Of a stretch of DNA of 64,000 nt, positions 11,297-22,903 are shown in pieces. The notes under the pieces were generated by a model, which saw only the letters and a program-made list of their open reading frames with translations, did not search any database and was not told the DNA's origin. Origin of the DNA: Brachypodium distachyon (taxonomy: Eukaryota; Streptophyta; Magnoliopsida; Poales; Poaceae); NCBI RefSeq assembly GCF_000005505.3, contig NC_016134.3:17590624-17654623 (forward strand). Reading direction: 5' to 3'. Position 1 is the first letter of the stretch. Each line of letters opens with the position of its first letter. Position numbers and translations under genes: made by a program.

Positions 11297-13075
11297 ATGA
11301 CGCCGTCTGCCATGAACATGACCAAGGAGCAGAAGGAGCAGCAGGACATCGACGACTGGCTCCCCATCACCTCTTCCAGGAAGGCCAAGTGGTGGTACTC
11401 CGCCTTCCACAATGTCACCGCCTTGGTCGGCGCCGGCGTCCTCAGCCTCCCCTACGCCATGTCCGAGCTCGGCTGGTACGTCAAAAACCCTTCTTAATTC
11501 CCCTTCCTGCTTCTCCCCAATTCGATGTTCAGATTAGATCTTGTACTACTAACAAAAAAACGAATTAAGATCAAAGCAACTCGATCCCTGCCTTAAAAAA
11601 CCGATCTTTTGATTATGATGCAGGGGGCCAGGGGTGGCGGCGATGATCCTGTCATGGGTGATAACCCTGTACACGCTATGGCAGATGGTGGAGATGCACG
11701 AGTGCGTCCCCGGGAAGCGTTTCGACCGGTACCACGAGCTGGGGCAGCACGCCTTTCGGGCAGAAGCTGGGCCTGTGGATCGTCGTCCCGCAGCAGCTCA
11801 TCGTGGAAGTCGGCGTCTGCATCGTGTACATGGTGACGGGCGGCAAGTCGCTGAAGAAGTTCCACGACGTGGTGGCGCCGGCGGACGCCGCCCCGATCCG
11901 GACCAGCTACTTCATCGTCATCTTCGGGTCCGCCCACCTGCTGCTCTCCCAGCTGCCCAACTTTAACTCCATCACCGTCGTCTCCCTCGCCGCCGCCGTC
12001 ATGTCGCTCTCCTACTCCACCATCGCCTGGGTCGCCTCCCTCGAGCACCGCCGCCACGGTGGCAGCAGCCACGTCGTCGATTACAGCATGACAGCGTCCA
12101 CGTCGGCCGGGAGGACGTTCAACTTCCTCAGCGCGCTGGGTGACGTGGCATTCGCCTACGCGGGCCATAACGTGGTGTTGGAGATCCAGGCCACGATACC
12201 GTCGACTCCCGGCAAGCCGTCGAAGAAGCCCATGTGGCTCGGCGTCATGGTGGCCTACCTTGTCGTCGCCGTCTGTTATCTCCCCGTGGCGTTTGTGGGG
12301 TACTACGTGTTTGGGAACGCCGTGGATGATAATATCCTCATCACGCTGGAGAAGCCACGCTGGCTCATCGCCGCCGCCAACATGTTCGTCGTCGTCCACG
12401 TCATCGGCAGCTACCAGATCTACGCCATGCCCGTCTTCGACATGCTTGAGACGTTCCTCGTCAAGAAGCTCCGGTTCCACCCTGGCTGGCCTCTCCGTCT
12501 CATCGCTCGCTCCCTCTACGTTGGTCAGTATAGTACATATGCCTTCGTTACAATTAATTATCTGCTAAAAGAGAATCAGTACCTGATTAACGTTTTTATC
12601 CTTTGATGGTGATTCGTATGCACAGTGTTCACCATGATTGTTGGCATCGCCATCCCCTTCTTCGGTGGATTGCTAGGGTTCTTCGGTGGCTTTGCCTTTG
12701 CCCCAACGACCTACTTCGTAAGAGTCTTCAATGCCTCCTCTGTTTTTTATAAGTTAGTGTGCCGGGTTGTTTTACTTAACTGAATTGAAACTGTTTCTGC
12801 AGCTGCCCTGCATCATGTGGCTGATCATCATGAAGCCCAAGAAGTTCGGCTTCTCATGGTGCACCAACTGGGTAAGTCACGAACATTCTTCCCATAATCC
12901 GCCTCTTGATTTCAATAATTACCATTCAAGATTTGTATGTTCGGACTGGCTGATGTTTTCTTGGTTTGGCCGGCAGATCTGCATAATAATCGGCGTGCTC
13001 CTGTCGTTGTTGGCGCCCATCGGAGGACTCCGGTCTATCATCATCAATGCCAAAACCTACAAGTTCTTCTCATGA
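11297..13075 (+). CDS. LHT-type lysine/histidine (amino-acid) transporter with a 1-nt frameshift
   Basis: Exons: 11297-11475, 11624-12523, 12626-12717, 12803-12871, 12977-13075 (TGA). Exon lengths sum to 1339 nt, exactly one more than a 445-residue protein needs. The extra base is in GCCTTTCGGG (11751-11760): GCC TTC GGG CAG AAG CTG would give the family sequence [10 protein letters not shown], but the window reads HAFRAEAG. Either side is intact: WLPITSSR and [20 protein letters not shown] before it; [80 protein letters not shown] and API(G)GLR...AKTYKFFS after it. Length and motifs match plasma-membrane H+/amino-acid symporters of the AAAP superfamily, LHT1 clade, with about 10-11 membrane spans. 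As written the frame is destroyed, so this is either a recent pseudogene allele or an assembly error. Confidence 0.85.
11751..11760 (+). other. Frameshift site in the LHT transporter
   Basis: The T run at 11754-11756 has one more T than the reading frame allows. Upstream sequence is in the frame of 11634; everything downstream is open in the frame of 11803, one base later. No second compensating change follows, and all later exons keep correct phases. Confidence 0.85.
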
Positions 13076-13742
13076 TCGATAGATCTGATGGAAGCCTGCA
13101 GGAACAAGCCTATATAGCTAGTAGAGTATGATTAGATGCAGAGTTTATTTACTTCCAAAGTGATGAACATTATGAGTTTGTGTGGTTGTTGGACTATACA
13201 CAAGTGTAACGGAGGCGTTATGTAGCCTTCAACATTTGTGAAATGTCAGTTGGATATATCTTTGAATCAATCTTGCTCAAATTAACTTAGCTAGATTTGT
13301 ACGCCGCTGGATACAGCGTATGGGCATCAGCTTCCTGACACCCATAGGCTCAAATAAATCCACTAGTCCACACGAAAGCTGAACTAGCAACCCAAAGTGA
13401 TTTTGGGTTGCTACTTATAAAAGCATTCCATTGATTATCACTCAGTTTCACTATTTCAACAAATAAACCGACCGAACTTGTGGTTGCTACTTATAAAAGC
13501 ATTCGATTGATTATCACTCAGTTTCACTATTTCAACAAATATGGTGCGTTAGGATACACCATCAACAAATAATTCACAATTTCACTACTAACAAATATAT
13601 ATATATATATATAGGATTTTGACTTGATCAAATTTAGTCAAACTTGAAGAAATTTGATTTAGAACAAAAGAGAACATCTAGTATATACAAGATGTTCCCT
13701 TTTGTTTCTATATATATAGAAACGGAGCCAGTAGCATGTTTC
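13076..13742. repeat. Transporter 3' flank with a 60-bp direct repeat and MITE remnant
   Basis: The first part is the 3' UTR. Two 60-bp copies starting GGTTGCTACTTATAAAAGCA lie at 13407-13466 and 13482-13541, differing at one base (C/G). A TA microsatellite follows at about 13597-13613, then a half Stowaway-like segment (about 13614-13714). A 22-bp block around GAAACGGAGCCAGTAGCATG occurs at about 13720 and again at about 13848, inside the foldback arm. Confidence 0.6.
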
Positions 13743-14656
13743 TTCTTGGTTTGAATCTCCCCCTTCTTGCATTGTACCTCTCTTAATCGAAGATGCAACT
13801 ATCGTTTCTAATCAATAAAGAGGTACTTTAGCTGTAAAAAAAAGAAAGAAACGGAGCCAGTAGCATGTTTGGTTGCTCTATTGTGGCTAATTGTCTGATT
13901 ATTCAACTGTATATTTTTCATTGTGAACTACCACCGTCGTAGCATAGCAACCACTAGTTCATTGTCATACTCGTGGTGGTGGTGGAAGACGTCGCCTTCC
14001 TCTTCCGACGACGAAGGACTAACACATTGCCAGGTTAAATAACACGCATTGTGTGGTAAGAGCCGCGTCTGCCCTGGCGAGCTTCAGATTTTTTATATGC
14101 ACACAAGTTGTTTGTTGAAATGCTTTTGAGGAGCAGCTTGCTGTTTTAAGGCTTCCGTTGCCCCTCTGAGCTCAAATATTACCATCTAAATAATGTCGTT
14201 TTTACATCAACTTTAGTATACCAGATACACTTGTAACGAGCTGTCCTTTCTATAACAGCTCTTTTTCTAACAGTTATAAGTTACAGTATTAATTAACTCA
14301 TTGCATATTCTTTCTCTACCACATCTATATGCGGCTCTTACCACACAATGCGTGTTATTTAACCTGGCGATGTGTTAGTCCTTCGTCGTCGGAAGAGGAA
14401 GGCGACGTCTTCCACCACCACCACCACGAGTATGACAATGAACTAGTGGTTGCTATGCTACGACGGTGGTAGTTCACAATGAAAAATATACAGTTGAATA
14501 ATCAGACAATTAGCCACAATAAAGCAACCAAACATGCTACTGGCTCCGTTTCTTTCTTTTTTTACAGCTAAAGTACTTCTTTATTGATTATAAACGATAG
14601 GTGCATCTTCGATTAAGAGAGGTACAATGCAAGAAGGGGGAGATTCAAACCAAGAA
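13743..14656. repeat. Large foldback (inverted repeat, ~325-bp arms, 264-bp loop)
   Basis: The left arm 13743-14066 and right arm 14331-14656 are near-perfect reverse complements. The outer ends are TTCTTGGTTTGAATCT / AGATTCAAACCAAGAA and the inner ends TAAGAGCCGC / GCGGCTCTTA. Only a few substitutions and small length changes separate the arms, so the structure is young. It has no coding capacity. The loop opens with a 25-nt block (14063-14087) identical to the helicase 5' leader (15188-15212). It lies between the transporter and the DEAH helicase, just upstream of the helicase promoter. Confidence 0.85.
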
Positions 14657-15240
14657 CAGCTCGCCGGCGCGGCCGAGCGACCTCATTGGCTCATTCCCCT
14701 ATACCCACTTTTTTTTTTAGAGGAACACCCCTATACCCACTCTAGCCCACCTCTCCTCCCAAAGGCGGAGCTGGGCCCTAGGCAACTAGGCCCATGGCCC
14801 GGGTCCTAGCTAGGACGCAGCCCACCACCAATTAGCCTACTGTGGGCCTCCTTAGCCCAGCGCACCAAACGGAAAACCGCACGCACGCACACAGCAATCG
14901 GGACTCTCGGGCGGGCTGGGGAGAAATCGGGCGCGACCGGGCGAGAGAGAGCCGCCGCCAGCCACCGCAGCTGCCCCCCTTCGGCGTTCTTCCCGCCTGC
15001 TCCCGCCTCCGCTAAGCCCACTCGGCTCCGCCTCAGCCTGCCCCAACGCCTCCCCCCGGCCCCTCCCCTCCCCTCCCCGCCCTCTCCCTCCATTAGTCTA
15101 ACACCAAAGCCCCGAGCAGCAGCAGCCAAGGCCCGAACCGCTCCTGCTGCCCGTCGCCAGCGGGGAAATAATCGGTGAGCTAGCTCTCCGCGTCTGCCCT
15201 GGCGAGCTTCAGGGCCCGGGAGTCTGCAGAAGCATCCGCG
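14657..15240 (+). promoter_or_regulatory. Promoter and 5' leader region of the DEAH helicase gene
   Basis: A GC- and CT-rich stretch immediately before the start codon, including a run of CTCCCC repeats near 15060-15092. There is no clear TATA box, which is common for housekeeping plant genes. The opposite-strand ORF of 164 aa here is compositional and has no family features. Confidence 0.45.
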
Positions 15241-18200
15241 ATGCCGTCCTTCTCTTCGGGCGCTTCTCCGCAGAAGCAGCAGCATAACGCGCGGTGCCAA
15301 CCACTCACCATCCTTGCTGCGGTTTTGCGTTTGTTTGTTCAGTCTATTCGCTTGGGGACTAAGCCTGTATTTTTGTTGGTTTGGACAGGAGGAAGCAGCT
15401 GATTCGTCAGCAGAGGAAATCGCTTCCCATCGCGTCAGGTCAGTTTGACTGCTAAACTTTGATTCCTTTGCGCTCTAATATTTTGGGTTTAAGTTAGGGA
15501 GATTAAATTTGTTGATGTTGGTGGTGGTGATGGTTGTGGTTCCAGTGAAGAAAAGGCTTGTCGAGGAGGTCAAGAAGAATGACACTCTGATCGTCGTCGG
15601 TGAGACCGGGAGTGGCAAAACGACTCGTAAGTGTGTTGCTGTGTTTTTTTTCTAACTTCCATTGCTCATTATTGTTTGGATCAAGTCATTGCTGAAAGAA
15701 TGCAGCTTTGTGATGCTTGTGAACTGTGATTGTTGGTTTGTGCAACTTATCAAAGTGATGTATTAGTTTCCTGTTAGTTTGGTAACATTTGTTTATTCAT
15801 CCTACAATATGTAAAGAGTAAGGGTGAGAAGTTTTTGTAGAACCAAAGGAAAGGTCCCCTTGTCTCCAAAACCTCATTGTATTTTTTGTGCCCCAGTGTT
15901 TTTGATCTTACAAAAATCTTTATTATTAATAGTTTGACAAATACCAAGTACGTATGTTTATTTGGTTTCTTTTAAGGAGCATTGTTTATCAGTTATTGAA
16001 GAAATATCATATAGTTGTCAGTTAATTTGTTACAAATATCGTTAATCTTTCTTTCAGTTCAATTCTTTAAAGAAACATATGTTTGGTTTTGTCATGCAGA
16101 GTTGCCACAATTTTTGTATGATGCTGGGTTTTGTCAGGATGGAAAAGTCATTGGGATCACTCAGCCTCGAAGAGTTGCAGCCGTTACAGTAGCAAAACGT
16201 GTTGCTGAGGAATGCAATGATCAATTGGGCAAAAAAGTCGGATACTCTATTCGATTTGATGATTCCACATCTAATGCAACAAGGATTAAGTACATGACCG
16301 ACGGTTTGCTTCTAAGGTATTTTGCATTTACCAAACAGAATTTTCTATTATTTGATTATTTTTATGGTCTATTATTTATGCGTGCCAGTAATCTGCTATC
16401 GGTTTATCTATATTAATCTCTTTTTCAATCTGATGCATGATTATTGCTTTGGATTTTCAGGGAAGCACTTCTTGATCCTTTATTGTCTAAGTATAGTGTT
16501 ATAGTTGTTGACGAAGCCCACGAAAGAACAGTCCATACAGATGTCTTGCTGGGTTTGTTGAAAAAAGTCCAACGTTCCAGATCTATCTGTGCCGATAAAA
16601 ACGGAAAGACTTCGTCTGACAGACAAGATCACTCTCAAAGTTCTACTCTAAAGGCATGCCAGGGAATAAAATATGCACCTCTAAAGCTTATAATTATGTC
16701 TGCCAGTTTGGACGCCAAGTGTTTTTCTGACTATTTTGGTGGCGCTAAAGCTGTACATATCCAAGGACGGCAATACCCTGTTGATACACTGTATACTTAT
16801 CAGCCCGAGTCGGATTATCTAGATGCTACACTAGTTACAATATTTCAGGTGAGCATCATCCAATTTGCATGGAAGAGGTGTAGTATGGATAGGGAGAGGA
16901 AAGGAAATTTGATTCCATACAAATAGCAGAACATACTGTTTCAACTCTGACTTAATCTAGCGAGCTCTTTGTTTATGAACCTCATATTTGGATGTTTACT
17001 TTCTTAGATCCATTTGGAGGAAGGACCTGGAGACATTCTTGCATTTTTAACTGGCCAAGAGGAGATTGAATCACTAGAGAGACTTATTCAGGAGCGTGCT
17101 CGTCAACTTCCACCTGATAGTACCAAGATATGGACTACACCTATCTACTCATCTCTTCCATCAGAGCAGCAAATGAATGCTTTTAAACCAGCACAAGCTG
17201 GAGCCCGCAAGGTGGACCTTTCTGTTCTTTGAATGCTTACCTTTCCTTTGTTCCAACCTATCTATATGCTTCAATGTCCTAATTGACGAGTATTTTACTT
17301 GCTGCTCTTTATATCTGATGTAATGTGATGTTACTTATGAAGTGAGGGACCAGTTAATTAGTTGTCAGCTAGACATGCAAACGAATTATGCCCATTGAGC
17401 TGGTCTTGGCTGAGCACACTTGAGCAGATTGGTGGCTAGCCAGACACAAACCGGCTCCTAAGCGGACAACGGTGGAAGGAGCTGGATTCCACAGTTCTGC
17501 TATTTTGGTTTATCTGGCACGAAAGAAACAACAGGGTGCTTCAAGGAGAAAGCCATGATCTACATGCAGTGACTGCAAGCAACAAGGCGGAGCGGAGTGT
17601 TGGCGGAGTGCCTACCGCTCCCGGTTGCACTAACCACGATGGAAGGAGCCTTCTGAGTGTTTGTGTTGCTTGTCTTGTTTGGCTTTTGACAGGCAGTTGG
17701 CATCTGTTTGCCTAAGCCCATGTTTACCTTCCAGTATTTTATGCCCACTGATAAGGAGGCACATGAATTACTATTTCCCCAATATACGTCTCCCCAGAAT
17801 AGATATGAAAGGTGTATTTGGTTTGAGCCCAAGCTTGCCTTTACTTGCCCATGAGCTGGCCACTATTGGGAAGAAAAAATGGACTAGAGTAGGCAAAGAG
17901 GCATTACCCGAAGTTAGGAACTCTATGTTGGTGGTCTGTTTGAAATGAAATTTTCTGATAAGCTGTTACAGATCTTTCATAGAGCCCCAAAACACTAGCG
18001 TGCCTCCTATTCATGAAAACATGATATTATCTAGAGTAAAATACAGTCACGGTCACTGAACTTGGTTTCGATTCTCAATTTAGTCAATGTATTTTGGAAA
18101 TCTGAAGTTACGGTCCGTGAACTTGACGAAGTATCCCACATACGGTCACTGGTACCGTATCTTGTATGTATGAGTCCGTAGCATATGCCACCTCAGTTCA

Positions 18201-21200
18201 GATTTTTGCATTTTGCCCCTTGAAAAAATAATCTCAGCCTAGATCGTTTTTGCATTTTGCCTCCTGAAAAATAACGAGGACCAGGGCCTGTTTTTTTGCA
18301 TTTTTTCAGGGTGCAAAATGCAAAAATCTTGGCTGAGCTAGCGCATGCTACGGAATCATACGTAGAAAATACGGTACCGGTGACTGTATGCGGGATATTT
18401 CGTCAAGTTTCGCTTTTTAAAATACAGTGACTAAATTGAGAATCGAAACCAAATTCAGTGACCGTGAGTGCATTTTACTCTATTGTCTACGTGATCTCAT
18501 GTTAAACAATAAAGTTATTAAGTGTAATATGTAGGCCATGCTGTTGTTCATTTACTGAAGCATAATTGTACATGAGAGCAAATGCATAAGGAAAAATGTT
18601 TCCTGTATGAGCTGTCATTTACTCTCCTCAGGTGTTGCTGAATAGTGAATACACATTTGCACCATATTGCGTTATGACACAAGGCATTCCTTTTGGTTCC
18701 ATGCAGATGATTTTGTTTTGGTTGTATCATAGCCCTTGGGTGTTTGTTCTAGGATATTACATGTTCCTGATAAAATATTGCTTTTGAAGAAGGGACTAAT
18801 AAATGATGTGTGGACACGCTTGATCTTTTGGGTAAACTGGTTGCGGCCCGGAGCTCAAGACATATTCATTCACTTTGGCCACACACCTCCTCGTTTCTCC
18901 TCTCCTTAACGCCACATCCATGTCGATCAGCTCCACCACACCTCCTACCAGCCTCAGGGTCGAGGTCCACCGCACATCTGTTTTTCTCCCCTTCCCCTCT
19001 TTCTGCCGCTACCTTCTTTCCTGCTTTCCGTCTCATCTCTCCATTCCTACCTTGATTCTGCTGCACCGTGATGCTTAGTGACTTACTGTTATGTGTTGTG
19101 CGCGGAGCCTAATTTTGGCCGAGCTAGTTTTTGTAAAACTTGGTAGCGGTGCATCACCACATCTTTGTGGATGGATTAGACAGCCTATTATTTTTCACAT
19201 CCTATATAATAATGTATACATGATGTCTTTTCTCTAAATACAAATGTATGCTCTGTATCCACTATCCAGTATCCCTGTAAAATGGTTTTGAGAAGAAAAA
19301 AATGCTGTCCCCTATCCTTTTGTCTGTATGCCTGCACCATACAACATGGGTTTCATGCTCTGCATTTCCAAATTCGAACTTCTCCAAGGGTCATTGAGCA
19401 ATGCATTTTCATTTTGTTATTTTCCATGTTTACTTATCCTATAAAGGCATGATGAGTCGTGTAATATGTTAGGTTTGCATCATTTACTAATGTCCAGTTT
19501 GTCTGTCAGGTAGTTCTAGCAACAAATATTGCAGAGACTTCTGTAACAATACCTGGTATTAAATATGTTATTGATCCTGGGATGGTCAAAGCACGCGCCT
19601 ACAATCCTGTTACTGGAATGGAGTCCCTTATCATCATCCCAGTCTCTAAAGCACAGGCTCTTCAAAGGAGGTAAGAACTTTCAATCATATTTAATTCCTG
19701 TGTGCTTCTTCTTACCTTGTCATTCTTCACTCAGTGGCCGTGCTGGACGGGAGGGGCCAGGGAAGTGCTTCCGATTATTCCAAGAATGTGAGTTTGATAA
19801 ACTGGCGGAATCTACAGTTCCTGAGATTAAGCGATGTAACCTCTCGAATGTTGTACTACAGCTCAAAGCTCTTGGAATTGATGACATCATAGGTTTTGAT
19901 TTCATGGAGAAACCATCCAGGTGAGTTTACTTCTTTTTTTTCATACATAAGGGAAAAGATAGCCCCAATCTGATTACAACATAGTGAAGCATCATACAAG
20001 AAGTGCATTTGACATGCAAAAGAAAATTGTTCCTATGAAGTTTATCTGGCAATGGGGAAACTTGATGTTTTGTTTCATGTGTCCTGCTGTGTTTAGTTAT
20101 ATACTAGACAACTGCTGTCTATGCAAAACTCAAATACGATAGCAATGAGAAGACACACACTAGTCATTTATTTTGTAACAGTGTGAAGTATTTGATTACT
20201 TATCACAATGATCCCAGCTTAAATTTGTCAGGTAAAACAAACTCCTGCCCTGACTTGTTAAGTTGTTACCTTATGAATGCATTCATTGGAAACTTCGAAC
20301 AGAATATTTCGCAAGCTTTGTAGTAATCTGCTTTGTATGGACACATAGTTTTGCTAATTGCACCAAACTTACTGCAGGACATCCATTTTGAAATCATTGG
20401 AGCAGTTGATTTTACTAGGAGCTTTGACTGATGATTATAAGCTCTCAGATCCAGTTGGTAAACAGATGGCTAGGCTGCCTTTGGATCCAATGTACTCCAA
20501 GGCATTGATAGTATCAAACGAATTCAAGTGCTTGGAAGAAATGTTGATAGTTGTTTCTATGCTTTCAGTGGAATCAATTTTCTTCACCCCACGCGAGAAG
20601 TTAGAAGAGGTATTCTCGTGAATCCCTTCCAACTGGTTTAATGTATGTTCCACACTAGGTTCCTATTTGAAATTAGTTACATTGCAATGATGCCATTGCA
20701 TGCATTTTTTTAGACATGTTGCAACACCAGGGAGGGTTACAAAAACTACAGGGAACCATTTACCTGTTTTTCTGTCCTGGATAAACAGTATCCTAGTTGC
20801 GTATAGTTGTTTTGAGGTATTTTTGTTGATTTGAGTGGTATTCGTTCTTACATGTTTGAACTTGAAAACGCTAGTAGAGAACTTTGAAGAAAATTGGGAG
20901 AGTGGACTTTGGGTAGAGGGATGAGTAGTTACTGTCTCCTGGAGTGGGTTTGTATTTTATTTCATAATCGAGTTTTTACATCCCTGGGCCAGGCACTACA
21001 TGATTTTCTGATTCGTGGTGACCTGATTTTGATCATTGATTAATAAATATATTTGATCAACACGACCTTAATTTCATCGAATATTCATATACTGTTACGG
21101 TACCAGAATGGAGTACTCTGCTGCAACACTTGTTGTCACTCACCCTCCCTGTTGGTTGCCCCTGTTGCTAGAAAGATTCAAGCATTCATTGCTCCTATTA

Positions 21201-22903
21201 TTAAGGCCCAAGGCCAAAAATTTTGGTGCCACAGAATTTGGTAATGGTTGTTGATTTTGTTTTCATAGTTATGTGGTGGAACCTTACTGTTTTTTTTAGG
21301 GTTTACCTTTAGCCTTGAACTTCTCATGATTTTCCATTTGGTACCAAAGAGGAATTCTAAGCTTCAACTTATAATTGATTGGCTCATCCCTTGTTGAGTC
21401 TGAGATCAACAAATCCAGTGTGTTCCCACTATCTGTCTTTTTCTCGAGAAACTACAAGTGCACTTATTGATCATTTTACCTTATTCCCCGTTCAGGCAAG
21501 AGCTGCTAGGAAGAGTTTTGAAAGCTCTGAAGGAGACCATATAACTTTGGTGAATGTATATCGAGCTGCTTTGGAATGCTTGGAAAAGAGCAAAAGTGCA
21601 AATGCCAAAGAAAAGACAATGGAGAAGGCTCTGAACAGATGGTGCTGGGAAAACTTCATCAATTACCGCTCTTTAAGACATGCTCGTGATGTTCACAGGT
21701 TAGTATTATATTATTATTCTTAATTGAAGGCTTTAACTACTGGATCAGATTAGACAGAACATGATTATTCATTATATGCAGTTAAGCATTCTCTTAAATG
21801 ATGAGTTGGGGAAAACTATGTCTGATATGGATCTGGCTGATCGTAACTGTTGAAGTATCAGTATATTGGTCGCATTTTCCCACCCGCTTAACCTGTTGGG
21901 TGAATGGTTGGTGCATGGAACTCGATAGGGTATCAAACCTCTTGCTAACACAAATTTGATACTAAAAAGTAATTGCAGCCCACGTGAGCACAATGGCCTT
22001 TCCGGAGTTTGTTAAGTTATTTAACAATGCTGCAATGAACAGTAATTGCAGCCCACATGAGCACAATGGCCTTCCTGGAGGTTGTTAGCTTATTTAACAA
22101 TGATGTAATAGTCTCTTACCCGCAAAAAAAAAACCAATGATGTAATAGTCTCGAACAGTGCCATGAGTTTGTAGCATTAGCACACAGAATATTTTAGTGG
22201 ATGGATTTATTTGTTGAATTTATATTGCCATTTTTCTAGGACTACCAGCAAAGATTCAAAATTAAACCCAATATATTAGACATTAAGAAAAATCTGAGAA
22301 GCTCGTCCAGTTCAGGAATTTCAGAGTACAGTGAGCTGACATAGGAATTTCCTGTCTGCTGCAGTCAAATTCAGGGCCACGTCCAACAGATGGGGCTTTA
22401 CGTGTCATCTTGTGGAGATGACATGGTTCAGTTTCGGAGATGCCTCACTGCTGCTTTCTTCTTGAATGCAGCAATGCGACAGCCAGACGGATCATTCAGG
22501 TACAACTACAATTATGTATCTGCCTTGTTGAATCCAAATAACTCGTCGCCTTTATTCTTTCCTCCCTACGCTCTTAGACCACTAACAAAATCTAAGTTGC
22601 ATTTCGTTATTACGAACCAAAACATGAATACTGATTTAGCATCATGTATGCTCGGTAGTTCATCTATACATGTGAAAGTTGTATGCTCCAAGCTCATGGT
22701 TTCATCTGTTGATTGGTAGGGCTCTTGCAACCGGTCAGAGCGTGCAGATGCATCCTTCGTCGGTGCTCTTCCGGACCAAGCCGGACTGCGTCATCTTCAA
22801 CGAGCTGGTCCGGACAACCCAGAACTACGTCAAGAACCTGAGCCGGATTGATCCCCTGTGGCTTGCTGAACTCGCCCCGCAGTACTACGCCACTGAGGAC
22901 TGA
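15241..22903 (+). CDS. DEAH10: DEAH-box ATP-dependent RNA helicase, DEAH10/RID1 type (12 exons, 697 aa)
   Basis: Exons: 15241-15293, 15389-15438, 15546-15626, 16100-16316, 16461-16848, 17008-17211, 19510-19670, 19735-19920, 20378-20609, 21496-21698, 22365-22499, 22720-22903. All borders are GT/AG and lengths sum to 2094 nt. Motif [10 protein letters not shown] is at residues 53-61, motif Ia [18 protein letters not shown] follows, motif II DEAH is at 151-154, motif III is SAS, motif [20 protein letters not shown] and motif VI QRSGRAGRE. The C-terminal part fits the winged-helix, ratchet and OB-fold ([20 protein letters not shown]) modules of DEAH/RHA helicases. The short N-terminus (RKSLPIAS) and ~700-aa length fit Arabidopsis DEAH10 (RID1), linked to pre-mRNA splicing, and the animal DHX33-like group. 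Such enzymes remodel RNA or RNPs in the nucleus using ATP. The exact orthologue is from memory; the helicase family is certain. The gene appears intact. Confidence 0.92.
18033..18481. mobile_element. Foldback MITE in the long helicase intron
   Basis: The ends AGAGTAAAATACAGTCACGG and ...CATTTTACTCT are inverted copies, and the similarity runs on through most of both halves (about 200 bp each). Shared blocks include GGTTTCGATTCTCAATTTAG, ACTTGACGAA and TTTTTGCATTTTGC. The AGAGTAAA start resembles the 8776-9762 element. It has no coding capacity and sits in the 2.3-kb intron between exons 6 and 7. Confidence 0.75.
21970..22160 (+). repeat. 72-bp tandem duplication in the helicase intron
   Basis: GTAATTGCAGCCCAC(G/A)TGAGCACAATGGCCTT starts near 21969 and again near 22041, each copy continuing to TTATTTAACAATG. 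The second copy ends with AATGATGTAATAGTCTC, repeated once more after an A-rich stretch (about 22136-22153). It lies between exons 10 and 11 and does not touch splice sites. Confidence 0.65.

Noticed and set aside
11593..12480. 295-aa minus-strand ORF
   Set aside because: Shadow of LHT exon 2 on the opposite strand. The plus strand has membrane-transporter motifs and splice sites.
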